Below, in pieces: positions 37,368 to 47,826 of a DNA stretch of 64,000 nt. The stretch comes from Corynebacterium sp. p3-SID1145 (GTDB lineage: Bacteria; Actinomycetota; Actinomycetes; Mycobacteriales; Mycobacteriaceae): contig JALXXC010000001.1 in NCBI GenBank assembly GCA_025144245.1, positions 186,001 through 250,000 on the forward strand. Direction: 5' to 3'. The stretch's first letter is position 1. Every line of letters starts with the position of its first letter. The notes beneath the pieces were generated by a model. It worked only from the letters and a program-made list of their open reading frames with translations. It did no database searches and was not told the origin of the DNA. The translations under genes and the position numbers were made by a program.

Positions 37368-38465
37368 TTGAGCGAGCGCACGACTCACATTGCGGTAACT
37401 GACGTCCCGCAGGAAGTGAAGAAAGAACTGCGGCGATTCTTCACGGACAACGCGGCGCGCATCACCGAGATCGGCGGACCGGTCGCAGAATCGCTCGGAC
37501 ACTTGCGTGATTTCGTGCTCGGCGGGGGCAAACGAATCCGTCCGATGTACGGGTGGGTGGGCTACGCTGCGACGGTCGATCCCAAGAACACGGACGAAGA
37601 TCCGGTTGCTGTCCTCCGCGCGGTGAGCGCCCTCGAGCTGATCCAAGCGTGCGCGTTGATCCACGACGACATCATCGATGCCTCCGACACCCGGCGCGGC
37701 AAGCCGACTGTGCACCGGGCAATTGCCACGGAGCACGCGCAGCGCGGCTGGCACGGAGACTCGAACATCTACGGAGAGAATGTCGCCATTCTCATCGGGG
37801 ATCTTGCCCTCGCGTGGGCTGACGATATGTGGCGTTATTCCGGTGTGAGCGATGAGGCCCTCCAGCGCGCCGCCGAGCCCTGGCGCGGAATGCGCTCGGA
37901 GGTCATTGGCGGGCAGATCCTCGACATCGCGCTCGAAGCCTCCGGCAGCGAAAGTGCCGAGCTGGCGGATTCGGTCAACCGTTTCAAGACGGCCGCGTAC
38001 ACGGTGGAGCGTCCGCTGCACCTCGGCGCTGCGATCGCGGGGGCCGACGAGCGGACGATTGACGCCCTGCGCGGCTACGGGCGCGACATCGGCATTGCGT
38101 TCCAGCTCCGGGATGATTTGCTGGGTGTGTTCGGCGACCCTGCGGTCACCGGCAAGCCGGCAGGCGACGATCTGCGGGAGGGCAAGCGCACGGTGCTCTA
38201 CGCACTGGCGCTTGAAGCGGCGGATGCCACTGACCCGTCCGCGGCGGAGAAGCTGCGGGCCGGCATCGGTTCCGCCACGGACCCAGCGGACATCGCCGAA
38301 CTTGCGCGCATCATCGAGTCCACCGGCGCCGTGGACGTCACGGAGGAACGCATCACCCGTCTCACCGAGTCGGGCCTGAAGCACCTCGAGGAGGCCGCTA
38401 TCACTGACGAGGCAGTGGAGACGCTGACAGCTCTCGCGATCAAGTCGACCTCTCGCCGCAAATAA
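37368..38465 (+). CDS. idsA: polyprenyl diphosphate synthase, probable geranylgeranyl diphosphate synthase
   Basis: A 365-aa trans-prenyltransferase. The first Asp-rich motif reads DDIID in LIHDDIIDASDTRRG (about 100) and the second is LRDDLLGVFGD (about 247). GGGKRIRP and the GEN/ILIGD region are conserved. The start is a TTG preceded by AGAAGGAG. It makes C15-C20 prenyl chains, precursors of decaprenyl phosphate carriers and menaquinone. In C. glutamicum the gene beside mptA is the GGPP synthase idsA; chain length cannot be read from sequence alone. Confidence 0.88.
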   Translation: MSERTTHIAVTDVPQEVKKELRRFFTDNAARITEIGGPVAESLGHLRDFVLGGGKRIRPMYGWVGYAATVDPKNTDEDPVAVLRAVSALELIQACALIHDDIIDASDTRRGKPTVHRAIATEHAQRGWHGDSNIYGENVAILIGDLALAWADDMWRYSGVSDEALQRAAEPWRGMRSEVIGGQILDIALEASGSESAELADSVNRFKTAAYTVERPLHLGAAIAGADERTIDALRGYGRDIGIAFQLRDDLLGVFGDPAVTGKPAGDDLREGKRTVLYALALEAADATDPSAAEKLRAGIGSATDPADIAELARIIESTGAVDVTEERITRLTESGLKHLEEAAITDEAVETLTALAIKSTSRRK

Positions 38466-38479
38466 GAAGCACCTGCCCG

Positions 38480-39955
38480 ATGACTGCACGACTTTCCCCG
38501 ACAACCGCGCTGCGGCTTGGCGCTGTTGGTGCCGCGCTGCTCATGGTGGGCTCCTTCGGAGCGGGCGCGACGCGGAACCGAGGTGGCGTACTCGCATATT
38601 TCGGCCTTGAATTCCTGAGCTACGGGCATGCCCGCGGCCTGCTCGACGTCGCGCTCATCGCCGGTCTTTTGCTCCTGGTCGCCGGCTGGGTTGGCGCGGG
38701 ACGCTACGTGGTGGACGGCCGCGGTGAGACCGGCCCGCGCGACAGGCTGGGCTATGCTCGTGCGTCACTCTGGTCGGCGACTGCCCCGCTGCTGCTGGCG
38801 GCTCCGCTGATGTCGCGCGACGTGTACTCCTACCTCATGCAGGGAGCGATGGTGCGCGACGGATTCGACCCGTACTCCGAAGGTGCCGCGGTCAATCCCG
38901 GCCCGTACCTGCTGGAGGTCTCCCACGACTGGCGCAACACCACCACCCCGTACGGCCCATTCCACCTGTGGATCGGAAACGCGGTCACCAGCTTTGTCGG
39001 CGAGAACGTCATGGCCGGGATCATCTGCTACAAGTTCATTTCTCTGGCCGGCTTCGCCGCCATCGCGTGGTCAATTCCCCGGATCGCGCAACGCCTCGGT
39101 GGTGATCCCGCCCTCGCTTTGTGGTTGGGCGTGGCTAATCCGGTCATGCTCATCCACATGGTCGCCGGCATGCACAACGAGTCGGTGATGGTCGGTCTTG
39201 TCAGTCTCGGCCTAGTGGTGTGCCTGTCGCGCCGCTTCCTGCTGGGAACGGTGCTCGTCGGTGTCGCTGTTTCACTCAAGGCGACGGCCGCGGTCACGTT
39301 GCCGTTCATCGTGTGGATGGTGCTCCACCACTACGCACCGGAGGGGTCACGGCCTGCCCGCCGCGTCGGAGTCTTCCTCGCCGGCGGTGCTTCGGTGGTG
39401 GCTGTGTCGGTCGCCGCCGTCGCTGCCGTGACCGTGGGTTCGGGTACCTCCTGGGGGTGGCTGGAGGAAATTTCCGGCAACTCCAAGGTGGTCAACCCGC
39501 TCTCTGGGGCGACACTCGCGGCGGAGGCGATCACGCCGTTCATTCAGCTTTTCGACGAAGAATTCCCCTATAACACCGTCCTAGGCGTCACCCGCACGGT
39601 CGGGTCGGTGCTGATGCTGGCGGGTCTCGTGCTGGTTTGGTGGACGTTCCGCCAGAACGACCGCCGGAACGTCATGGGCATGGCGCTGGCCTACATGGTC
39701 GCGTTCGTCTGCAATGCGGTGACGCTGCCGTGGTACTTCGCGTCCGCGCTGTCAGTGGCGGGCACGTTCAGCCCACCGAGGTGGCTGATCCGCCTGACTG
39801 TGGGGGCATCCGTCATTGTGGCGTTCGCGTTCAGCGGTAGCGGCAACCACAACTTCTACAACGGAGTGTGGATGCTCGTGACGCTGGTGCTCGGCTGGTA
39901 CGCCGCGTCCTGCGTCTTGCCGCGGTCTAAAACGCCATGGCCTGAGCGCGCCTGA
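38480..39955 (+). CDS. mptA: alpha-(1->6)-mannopyranosyltransferase MptA (GT-C family)
   Basis: A 491-aa membrane protein with about twelve to thirteen helices. The first extracytoplasmic loop contains the GT-C-like acidic motif SRDVYSYLMQG and FDPYSEG, and TTPYGPFHLWIG follows. These match the MptA/MptB lipomannan mannosyltransferases, which use polyprenyl-phosphate-mannose. Its position beside idsA and pknL matches mptA (C. glutamicum NCgl2093) rather than mptB. It elongates the mannan core of LM/LAM outside the membrane. The last 29 bp overlap the convergent Rv2175c-like gene. Confidence 0.88.
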   Translation: MTARLSPTTALRLGAVGAALLMVGSFGAGATRNRGGVLAYFGLEFLSYGHARGLLDVALIAGLLLLVAGWVGAGRYVVDGRGETGPRDRLGYARASLWSATAPLLLAAPLMSRDVYSYLMQGAMVRDGFDPYSEGAAVNPGPYLLEVSHDWRNTTTPYGPFHLWIGNAVTSFVGENVMAGIICYKFISLAGFAAIAWSIPRIAQRLGGDPALALWLGVANPVMLIHMVAGMHNESVMVGLVSLGLVVCLSRRFLLGTVLVGVAVSLKATAAVTLPFIVWMVLHHYAPEGSRPARRVGVFLAGGASVVAVSVAAVAAVTVGSGTSWGWLEEISGNSKVVNPLSGATLAAEAITPFIQLFDEEFPYNTVLGVTRTVGSVLMLAGLVLVWWTFRQNDRRNVMGMALAYMVAFVCNAVTLPWYFASALSVAGTFSPPRWLIRLTVGASVIVAFAFSGSGNHNFYNGVWMLVTLVLGWYAASCVLPRSKTPWPERA

Positions 39956-40310
39956 TCACTTCACGCGCACCGTGGCCATGCAGCGCGTCGATCGGCCGCC
40001 CCGGCAGGCTCTCGTCCTCGGTGAACAGGTAGGCGAGAATCTCGTCTTGGTTGAAGCCGCCGTCGAGCAGCACGGTGATGGCGCCGGCGATGAATTTGGA
40101 CAGGTCGGTGCCGTTGTCGAGCATGAGCTCCGGAATCAGCTTCGTGCCGTCTTTCTTGTAGGACACGAGCTTGCCGGCGTTGACGTAGTCGTGGACCTTC
40201 GTCACGGGGACGCCGAGGCGGTCTGCGACATCCGGGAAAGACAGAAGCGTTTCACCGCTCAGCAGGGCATCGAGGTCGTGTGCGTTGGGATCATGCTCTG
40301 AAAAAATCAC
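39927..40310 (-). CDS. Rv2175c-like winged-helix DNA-binding protein
   Basis: A 127-aa protein. LLSFPDVADRLGVPVTKVHDYVNAGKLVSYKKDG is a MerR-like/excisionase-type winged helix (about 22-55), followed by the family's C-terminal helical part (FIAGAITVLLDGGFNQDEILAYLF). In Mycobacterium tuberculosis, Rv2175c binds DNA and is phosphorylated by PknL. The same pair is divergent here with 65 bp between starts, so the partnership is probably kept. Threonines near the N-terminus are few (T21), so the phospho-site may differ. Confidence 0.87.
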   Translation of the reverse strand: MIFSEHDPNAHDLDALLSGETLLSFPDVADRLGVPVTKVHDYVNAGKLVSYKKDGTKLIPELMLDNGTDLSKFIAGAITVLLDGGFNQDEILAYLFTEDESLPGRPIDALHGHGAREVIRRAQAMAF

Positions 40311-40375
40311 GCCCCCACTCTACTGTCCGCCGGGCCGCTACCGATCGGTGCGTCGCGTGCACCATACTGGTGGGC

Positions 40376-41629
40376 ATGACTCACCTCGCAACCGGCGACG
40401 TGCTGGACGGCCGGTACCTCATCGACCGCCCCATCGCCCGCGGCGGAATGTCTACCGTGTACCGCTGCCTGGACACGCGTCTGGACCGCGAAGTCGCGGC
40501 GAAAGTCATGGACGAGCGTTATGTCCACGACGAGTTGTTCCTCGACCGCTTCGCCCGCGAGGCACGCGCGATGGCGCAGTTGAGCCATCCGAACTTGGTC
40601 AACGTGTACGACTTCGGCGCCGACGGCGTGGACGTGTTCCTCATCATGGAGCTCATCACCGGCGGCACGCTCCGGGAGCTTCTAGCGGAACGCGGTCCGA
40701 TGCCGCCGCACGCCGCCACTGCGGTCATGCGCGCGATGCTGACCGGGTTGTCTGTGGCGCACCGGCGCGGGCTCGTCCACCGCGACATCAAGCCGGACAA
40801 CATCCTCATCAACGGCGACAGCGCAGTGAAATTGGCAGATTTCGGCCTGGTGCGCGCAGCGAGCGACTCGCGGCATTCCACCGATCAGATCGTGGGCACG
40901 GTCGCCTACCTCTCTCCTGAGCAGGTCGACGGCACGGAGATCACGCAGGCCTCCGATGTGTACTCCGCCGGTGTCGTTCTTTTCGAGCTTCTCACCGGCA
41001 CAGTCCCCTTCGACGGGGAGACCCCGCTCGCCCACGCGATGGCGCGGCTGCGCTCCGACGTGCCGGCGCCGTCGTCACGCATGCAGGGGGTGCCGAAGCT
41101 TTTCGACGAGCGCGTCGCCACCGCCACCGCCCGCGATCCCCGCGGACGCTTCGCGGACGCGGAGGAGTTCCTCGAAGCGCTGGACGATGTTGCAACTGAA
41201 CTGGATCTTCCCGACTTCACAGTCCCGATTCCCACCCAGTCAGCCGCGAACCGGGTGGCAGCCATTCCCACGAGCGTGACGCAGATCGACGCTCCTGCCC
41301 CGGCACTCGACCCCGAGCCCGAGCCCGCGGAGGAGGTATTCGCCCCGGCCCCGGAGCCTGTCCCCGCGCCGGCACCGCTTGCGGCCCCTGCTCCCGCACC
41401 CGCACCCACGCCCTACGAGCCGCACGTGCCTCCGCTGGAACGGAGGCAGCGGCAGATCGAACGGCGGGAGCCAGAGCCACCACCAGTGGAGACGAACCGC
41501 TCGAGTGCGGCCATGGTCGTGGTCCTGCTGCTCATAGCAGCAGCCACCGCAGCTGTCGCTGTCGGTGGCTGGTGGTTCGGCTCCGGCGCCTACGGGGAGA
41601 TCCCCGAAATCCTCCGGATGCCGGAGTAG
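40376..41629 (+). CDS. pknL: transmembrane serine/threonine protein kinase PknL
   Basis: A 417-aa Hanks-type kinase. Glycine loop IARGGMSTVY (20-29), ATP lysine Lys43 in VAAKVM, catalytic HRDIKPDN (135-142), DFG at 155-157 and activation loop to LSPEQV. A Pro/Ala/Glu-rich juxtamembrane linker (about 305-380) leads to one transmembrane helix near the C-terminus. It has no PASTA repeats and only about 17 extracytoplasmic residues, as in PknL. ATG 40376 follows CATACT by seven bases, so the mRNA may be leaderless. It converges on aroG. Confidence 0.94.
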   Translation: MTHLATGDVLDGRYLIDRPIARGGMSTVYRCLDTRLDREVAAKVMDERYVHDELFLDRFAREARAMAQLSHPNLVNVYDFGADGVDVFLIMELITGGTLRELLAERGPMPPHAATAVMRAMLTGLSVAHRRGLVHRDIKPDNILINGDSAVKLADFGLVRAASDSRHSTDQIVGTVAYLSPEQVDGTEITQASDVYSAGVVLFELLTGTVPFDGETPLAHAMARLRSDVPAPSSRMQGVPKLFDERVATATARDPRGRFADAEEFLEALDDVATELDLPDFTVPIPTQSAANRVAAIPTSVTQIDAPAPALDPEPEPAEEVFAPAPEPVPAPAPLAAPAPAPAPTPYEPHVPPLERRQRQIERREPEPPPVETNRSSAAMVVVLLLIAAATAAVAVGGWWFGSGAYGEIPEILRMPE

Positions 41630-41650
41630 AGCGGACGGGTAAGCCGCTGC

Positions 41651-43099
<1,449 letters not shown>

Positions 43100-43618
43100 C
43101 TATTCCGGCCGCGTAGTCGCGTGACCCCGGCGATCAAGCGGAAGCGCACGCGAGCAGATCCTGAATTTAAGGAGGTTGTGGCGGGCGTCGACAAGCGCGT
43201 CGTGGTTGCCCTGGGGTGCGGGAGGAAGTGTGGGGCGGCCCGCCATATCCCAGTATTGGCGCAGCTCACGCGTGTAGCGCGGCATTTCCTTCGGTAGCTT
43301 GGCCATATCGCCCCACAGCTGCGCGAGCACGACATGGTCGTACGCGCCGACCCAGGCCCACAGCTCGGGCTTGGAACCGGCGGCGGTGAGGAACGCGAAG
43401 ACCTCCTCGCGGATCTTCTGCTTCGGCTTCCATTCGGGGCACTGCGGGTTGGGCAACTTCTCCAGCACGTTCTCCCGCACCCACGGGTTCGCGCGCGAGG
43501 CATCGAAGTCGGTGGATACGGCGTAGTATTCGCGGCCGTCCTCGGCGACGATGCCGATGGAGATCAGCTCGATCGTTGTGCCGTCCTCGATGAATTCGGT
43601 GTCGTAGAAGTACCTCAC
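43100..43618 (-). CDS. DEDDh 3'-5' exoribonuclease, Rv2179c/polyadenylate-specific type
   Basis: A 172-aa protein with the RNase T-like fold of Rv2179c. Asp6 and Glu8 in FYDTEFIEDG, Asp in WVGAYDHVVLAQLWG, and His/Asp in NHDALVDARHNL supply the DEDDh metal ligands. The Rv2179c enzyme trims 3' overhangs of RNA. The GTG start overlaps the acyltransferase stop by 4 nt (GTGA), so it is translationally coupled. Confidence 0.85.
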   Translation of the reverse strand: MRYFYDTEFIEDGTTIELISIGIVAEDGREYYAVSTDFDASRANPWVRENVLEKLPNPQCPEWKPKQKIREEVFAFLTAAGSKPELWAWVGAYDHVVLAQLWGDMAKLPKEMPRYTRELRQYWDMAGRPTLPPAPQGNHDALVDARHNLLKFRICSRALPLDRRGHATTRPE

Positions 43619-44367
43619 TGCATGTACTGCCAGTCAGGCTCCGTGCCCTCCGGGTAGCCGTTGCCGGCCTCGAGGGATTTCTTCACATCGGAGGCGTACG
43701 CGTCGACATAATCGTAACCGGACAACTCGACGAGGCGCTCCATGAAGAAATCGGTGAACGGGCGCCACACGGCAGAATCATCCGGGTCGTAGCCGTTGTC
43801 GCTCGCCCACTGGTGGGGGTCGACGGGCTCGCCGACATTCACCCGGACCTTCACGGGACGCGGAATCCAAGAACCAATGGGATTGGCGTCGCGGGTGCCG
43901 ATCATGGCGACGGGAATGCAAGGCACGCCCGTTTCCATCGCGATGCGCGCCATCCCAGTCTTGCCCTTATAAATGCGGCCGTCGGGCGAACGCGTGCCCT
44001 CCGGGTAGATGCAGAACAGGTCGCCGTTGGCGAAGACCTCTTTGGTCACCTCGAGCAGGTGCGCGCCCGCGTCCTTGGACTGGCGGTCGATCGGCACCTG
44101 GCCGACGGAGGTGAAGAAGAATTTCTGGATGCGGCCGACCACGCCCGGAGCGGTGAAGTACTCCTTCTTCGCCGGGTGGACGAGCTGGCGCGGGCACACG
44201 AGCGGGAAGTAGAAGGAGTCCATGACGGCCTGGTGGTTGGACACCATGAGCGCAGGAGAGCCCTCAGGCGGGATATTGTCCAGGCCTTTTGTCTCCGGCC
44301 GGTTCCAGATCCGCAGCCACGGCCCGATCAAGACGTGCTTGAAAAACGCGTACCACTTGTTGTTCAT
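43615..44367 (-). CDS. 1-acyl-sn-glycerol-3-phosphate acyltransferase (PlsC family)
   Basis: About 250 aa from ATG 44367. The acyltransferase motifs are VSNHQAVMDSFYF (HX4D, with the His-Asp dyad) and IYPEGTRSPDG, then PCIPVAMIGT. It acylates lysophosphatidic acid to phosphatidic acid at the membrane, or a related acceptor. Seven bases separate it from glk and it overlaps the exoribonuclease gene. Genome context beside pimB' allows a role in PIM acylation, which is only speculation. Confidence 0.88.
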   Translation of the reverse strand: MNNKWYAFFKHVLIGPWLRIWNRPETKGLDNIPPEGSPALMVSNHQAVMDSFYFPLVCPRQLVHPAKKEYFTAPGVVGRIQKFFFTSVGQVPIDRQSKDAGAHLLEVTKEVFANGDLFCIYPEGTRSPDGRIYKGKTGMARIAMETGVPCIPVAMIGTRDANPIGSWIPRPVKVRVNVGEPVDPHQWASDNGYDPDDSAVWRPFTDFFMERLVELSGYDYVDAYASDVKKSLEAGNGYPEGTEPDWQYMQ

Positions 44368-44374
44368 GTCTCCC

Positions 44375-45337
44375 CTAAACCAGGTCTCGGGCCAAATTAG
44401 CAACGCCAATCATACCTGCCTGCGCGCCGAGCTCAGCAGTTTCCAGACGCGGAGTTGGCCGGTATCCGGAACCGACCACGCCGGATTCCATACCGGAACG
44501 CGCGGTATCCATGAACAGGTCCGCGTCTTGGCTCACTCCCCCGCCAAGGACGATCAGCTCGGGGTCAAGGACGTCGCAGACGATCGACAGGCCCTGGCCA
44601 AGCCACTGCGCGAAATGATCCATCGTTGCCAGCGCGAGCGCATCGCCGTGACGCGCCGCGGCCACCACGTCGTTGCCGGAGGCACGCTTATCGACGACCC
44701 GGCGGTACAGCCCGCAGCCGTCGAACCCCCCGCGTTCCGCGATCTCCACAGCGGTGTCCACGAGGGCGGTGCCGGAAGCGTAGCGCTCCAGGCAGCCCCG
44801 CTTGCCGCATGAGCAGGCGCGTCCGCCGGGGACGACGGTGAGGTGGCCGAATTCAGGGGCCGTACCGAAGGAGCCGCGGTAGATCTCACCGTTGTGCATG
44901 AGGGTGGCCCCGATTCCGGTCCCCACGGCGAAGAGCACCCACGTGCCTGCGTCCCGTGCCGCGCCGAAGCGGTACTCCCCCCACGCGGCGGAATTCGCGT
45001 CGTGCTCGAGCCGAACGGGCAGCTCTAGTTCCCTCTCCAAGATGCCGCGCACCGGCTCGTTGTTCTTCCACGGCAGGTGCGGTGCGAAACGGACCACCTC
45101 GCACGCCGGATCGAGGAATCCGGCGACTGCGACGCCGACAGCCGAGATATCGTGGCGGCGGCGCAGCTTTTCGACGAGTTCCACGATCACATGAACGAGC
45201 CCGTCCTCGTCTTCAGGGGTGTGCGTTGCCTCGATGTCAAGGATTGCGCCCGACGCGTCCACGACTCCTGCGCGGGTGTTCGTGCCACCAATATCGAACC
45301 CGATAGTGAGCGGGACGGCCCTGTCTTGCGTAGGCAT
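44375..45337 (-). CDS. glk: ROK-family glucokinase
   Basis: A 320-aa sugar kinase phosphorylating cytoplasmic glucose with ATP. Phosphate loop DIGGTNTRAGVVD at the N-terminus, sugar-binding LEHDANSAAWGEYRFG, and the ROK zinc motif CSCGKRGCLERYASG. No helix-turn-helix domain is fused, so it is an enzyme and not a repressor. Start ATG 45337 precedes PTQDRAVPLTIGFDIGG. Confidence 0.93.
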   Translation of the reverse strand: MPTQDRAVPLTIGFDIGGTNTRAGVVDASGAILDIEATHTPEDEDGLVHVIVELVEKLRRRHDISAVGVAVAGFLDPACEVVRFAPHLPWKNNEPVRGILERELELPVRLEHDANSAAWGEYRFGAARDAGTWVLFAVGTGIGATLMHNGEIYRGSFGTAPEFGHLTVVPGGRACSCGKRGCLERYASGTALVDTAVEIAERGGFDGCGLYRRVVDKRASGNDVVAAARHGDALALATMDHFAQWLGQGLSIVCDVLDPELIVLGGGVSQDADLFMDTARSGMESGVVGSGYRPTPRLETAELGAQAGMIGVANLARDLV

Positions 45338-45379
45338 GAGTCAACATTGTAGTCACGCGGCGGCGAGACCCATATTCAT

Positions 45380-46543
45380 CTATCCCGCCCCGCCCAGACC
45401 CGCCTCAGGCTGGAGCAGGTCGGCTAACCGGGCCCCCAGTACTTGCCAGGAGAAGCGCCGCCCCACCATCTCGCGACCCGCGGCTCCCATCGCCGCTCTG
45501 CGCTCCGGGTCGCACAGGAGATCGATGACCGCCCCGGCCACAGCGTTGGGATCTGTCCCGTCGACAACGATCCCCGTCTCCGCTGTCACGATCTCGGGCG
45601 CCCCGCCGGAGTTCCCGGCAATCACGGGAACACCGCACGCCTGCGCTTCGAGATACACGATCCCGAGGCCTTCTACGTCCAGTCCGCCCCCTCTGGTGCG
45701 CGCAGGCATGGCCATGATGTCGGCGGCGGCGACAAGATCGCGCATTTCCTCCCGCCGCACTCGGCCGAGAAAGGTCACGCAGTCCGCCACTCCGTGGCGC
45801 TGCGCGAGCTGGTCCAGCTTTTTTCCGTAGCGTCCCTCCCCCACAACAGCGAGACACGCATCCGGCACTGATTCGAGCACAGTTGGCCAGCACCCGATCA
45901 GTGTGTCCTGCCCTTTGCGGGGTACGAGGCGCGACGCCACGACCACCAGGGGTCCGTCGCCGAAACAGTGGCGGGCTCGGGCGGCTGCACGTCGTTCGGC
46001 AGTCGCAGGGCGGAAGAACTCCGTGTCCACACCGGACGGCAGCGGCACGAAATCGGGGGAATCACCGAAAGCACTCCGGAAACGGCGCAAAGTGTAGTCG
46101 GAAATATACGTGATAGTGTCGGCCGAATCCCCGATCCGTCGCAGGACCTGGCGGGCACCGGGCAGCATCGACCAGCCGACTTCGTGGCCGTGTGTCGTCG
46201 CCACGATCCTCTGCGCCCCCGCCTTGCGGGCCGCCGGCCCCATCACGGCAAGCGGCGCAGCCGCCCCGAACCAGACGGTCGTGATGCCGTGTTCGCGGAT
46301 CAGCTCGCTCATTCGGCGCACAGTCGCCGGAGTCGGCAGCATCATCGAAGTGGGCCAGCGGTGGACGGGATAGGGCAATGAAGCGTCGAAAAGCGCCGCT
46401 TCCTCCTCGTCCTGTGTGGATGCGAAAACGACGAGCGAACCCGCACCCCGTAAACGGACAAGCTCGTCGGTGAAATCCCGCAAATACGACTGAATCCCGC
46501 CGATTGTGGGCGGGAAATCATTCGTGACGAGGAGCGTGGCCAT
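45380..46543 (-). CDS. pimB: GT4 mannosyltransferase PimB' (Ac1PIM1 to Ac1PIM2)
   Basis: A 387-aa GT-B glycosyltransferase. TNDFPPTIGGIQSYLRDF at the N-terminus and the donor site VVASRLVPRKGQD and GLGIVYLEAQACGVPVI (with the retaining-enzyme EX7E acid) are present. The enzyme adds the second mannose to phosphatidylinositol mannoside from GDP-mannose on the cytoplasmic face. Position between the NlpC/P60 gene and glk matches PimB' in C. glutamicum; a close paralogue (MgtA/PimB) has a different context. Confidence 0.88.
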   Translation of the reverse strand: MATLLVTNDFPPTIGGIQSYLRDFTDELVRLRGAGSLVVFASTQDEEEAALFDASLPYPVHRWPTSMMLPTPATVRRMSELIREHGITTVWFGAAAPLAVMGPAARKAGAQRIVATTHGHEVGWSMLPGARQVLRRIGDSADTITYISDYTLRRFRSAFGDSPDFVPLPSGVDTEFFRPATAERRAAARARHCFGDGPLVVVASRLVPRKGQDTLIGCWPTVLESVPDACLAVVGEGRYGKKLDQLAQRHGVADCVTFLGRVRREEMRDLVAAADIMAMPARTRGGGLDVEGLGIVYLEAQACGVPVIAGNSGGAPEIVTAETGIVVDGTDPNAVAGAVIDLLCDPERRAAMGAAGREMVGRRFSWQVLGARLADLLQPEAGLGGAG

Positions 46544-46555
46544 ACGCCTCAGGTG

Positions 46556-47587
46556 CTAGTAGCGGACAGCGCCCTGCACCGGCATCGAATCCATCGGAAC
46601 TACCTGAACCGGAATTCCGTAGTCAGAGGCGTGAACCACCTGGCCGTTACCCACGTACATCCCGACGTGGGTCACGCCCGGGTAGTAGCCGATGATGTCG
46701 CCCGGCTGGAGCTCAGAGAGGGGCACCGGGGTGCCGCCGGCGAGCTGGGCGCTTGAAGTGCGCGGGATCGATTTGCCGTTCTGGGCATATGCCCAGAACA
46801 TCAGGCCGGAGCAGTCAAACTGGTCAGGGCCGGCAGCGCCCCAACCGTACGGGGAGCCGATCTTGGACAGCGCGGCACCGACGACACCGTTGGCGTTCGC
46901 TGACGGCGGCACGTTCAGCGAAACCGGGCCGTTCTTCGACTCCCAGCGGGAACGCTGTTCGGGAGTGAACGCGTCGACACGCTTCTCCACATTCTTCATC
47001 TGCTCCTCGAGCTCTTTGCGCTCGTTGTCCAGCCTCTTGCGCTTGCCCTCGAGCTCAGCCTGGCGGTAGTTCGCCACCGCGACTGCGATATTCGCGTCCG
47101 TGGCACGCTGAGCGGCCTCGCGGTTCAGCTTCTGGGACTCGTCGAGAGTGCGCTGAGCGGAGCGCGACAAAGAGCCCAGGTACGCCGCACGGTCGATCGC
47201 CTCCTGCGGGTTGGCGGACTCGAGTGCGTTGACGTTCGCGTCGCTGGAGAGATTGCGGTACTGCGCGCGTGCGTGCTCATCCACATCGCCCTGCGCACCG
47301 TTCTGCGCCGTCGACGCCTTGCGGGCGTCGCGTTGAGCATTGTCCGCCGTTTTCTTTAGCGCCGCGACCTCGCGCTCCCCCTTGGCGATGTCGTCCTCGA
47401 TCTGCTTGACCTCCTCCGACTTCGCGGTGGCCTTCTCGGACGTGTCACTGAGCTGCTTGATCAGCTCGTCGACCTCATCCGCCTGCGCAGGATTGACGGT
47501 GCCGACGGCCAGCATCGCCGCGGCCAAGCCGGCGGCTTGGAATGCGCGAGTAAAGGAAAGACGGGAAGAAGCGCGGTGCTTACCCAT
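46556..47587 (-). CDS. secreted NlpC/P60 peptidoglycan hydrolase with N-terminal coiled coil
   Basis: A 343-aa secreted D,L-endopeptidase candidate. ATG 47587 has GAGG eight bases upstream; a signal peptide ends near AQA. A long coiled coil (about 40-210, rich in Glu/Lys/Ala/Gln) resembles the RipA/RipC regulatory N-terminus, followed by the C40 domain. Catalytic Cys is in QFDCSGLMFWAY, His in THVGMYVGNG and the third polar residue in VVHASDYG. Such enzymes cut the D-Glu/DAP bond at septation. Direct repeats resembling MtrA boxes lie upstream. Confidence 0.9.
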   Translation of the reverse strand: MGKHRASSRLSFTRAFQAAGLAAAMLAVGTVNPAQADEVDELIKQLSDTSEKATAKSEEVKQIEDDIAKGEREVAALKKTADNAQRDARKASTAQNGAQGDVDEHARAQYRNLSSDANVNALESANPQEAIDRAAYLGSLSRSAQRTLDESQKLNREAAQRATDANIAVAVANYRQAELEGKRKRLDNERKELEEQMKNVEKRVDAFTPEQRSRWESKNGPVSLNVPPSANANGVVGAALSKIGSPYGWGAAGPDQFDCSGLMFWAYAQNGKSIPRTSSAQLAGGTPVPLSELQPGDIIGYYPGVTHVGMYVGNGQVVHASDYGIPVQVVPMDSMPVQGAVRY

Positions 47588-47654
47588 TGGGAACCTCGAT
47601 TCCAAAAACACAGAAGCGCCCCGATCTCCGAGGCAGCAGCGAGAGTTGAGGATT

Positions 47655-47740
47655 ACAAACTTGTAACAAAGTTAATCGCCCGAAGCTCCCCGGTCAAACT
47701 CCGAGACCACTTATTTTCCCAGGTGATAACGCTGTGACAA
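47655..47740 (-). promoter_or_regulatory. candidate MtrA-type direct repeats in the NlpC/P60 promoter region
   Basis: On the minus strand GTCACAGCGTTATCAC (47738-47723) and TTAACTTTGTTACAAG (around 47675-47660) contain pairs of GTCAC/GTTAC-like half-sites 8 bp apart. MtrA controls NlpC/P60 genes in Corynebacterium, which makes it the natural candidate. The consensus is quoted from memory, so the assignment is tentative. Confidence 0.4.
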
Positions 47741-47751
47741 GAGTGAAAAGA

Positions 47752-47800
47752 TGAAAACGGCCGCAGTTCCCCAGTTGAGAAACAAGGGACTGCGGCCGGC
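47752..47800 (-). terminator. intrinsic terminator after the second NlpC/P60 gene
   Basis: GGCCGCAGT-TCCC and GGGA-CTGCGGCC arms, perfect except one bulged base, enclose a 14-nt loop. On the minus strand they are followed by GTTTTCATCTTTT. It separates the two hydrolase genes. Confidence 0.85.
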
Positions 47801-47826
47801 AGATAGCGCCGCGGCGGTGCCGACGC

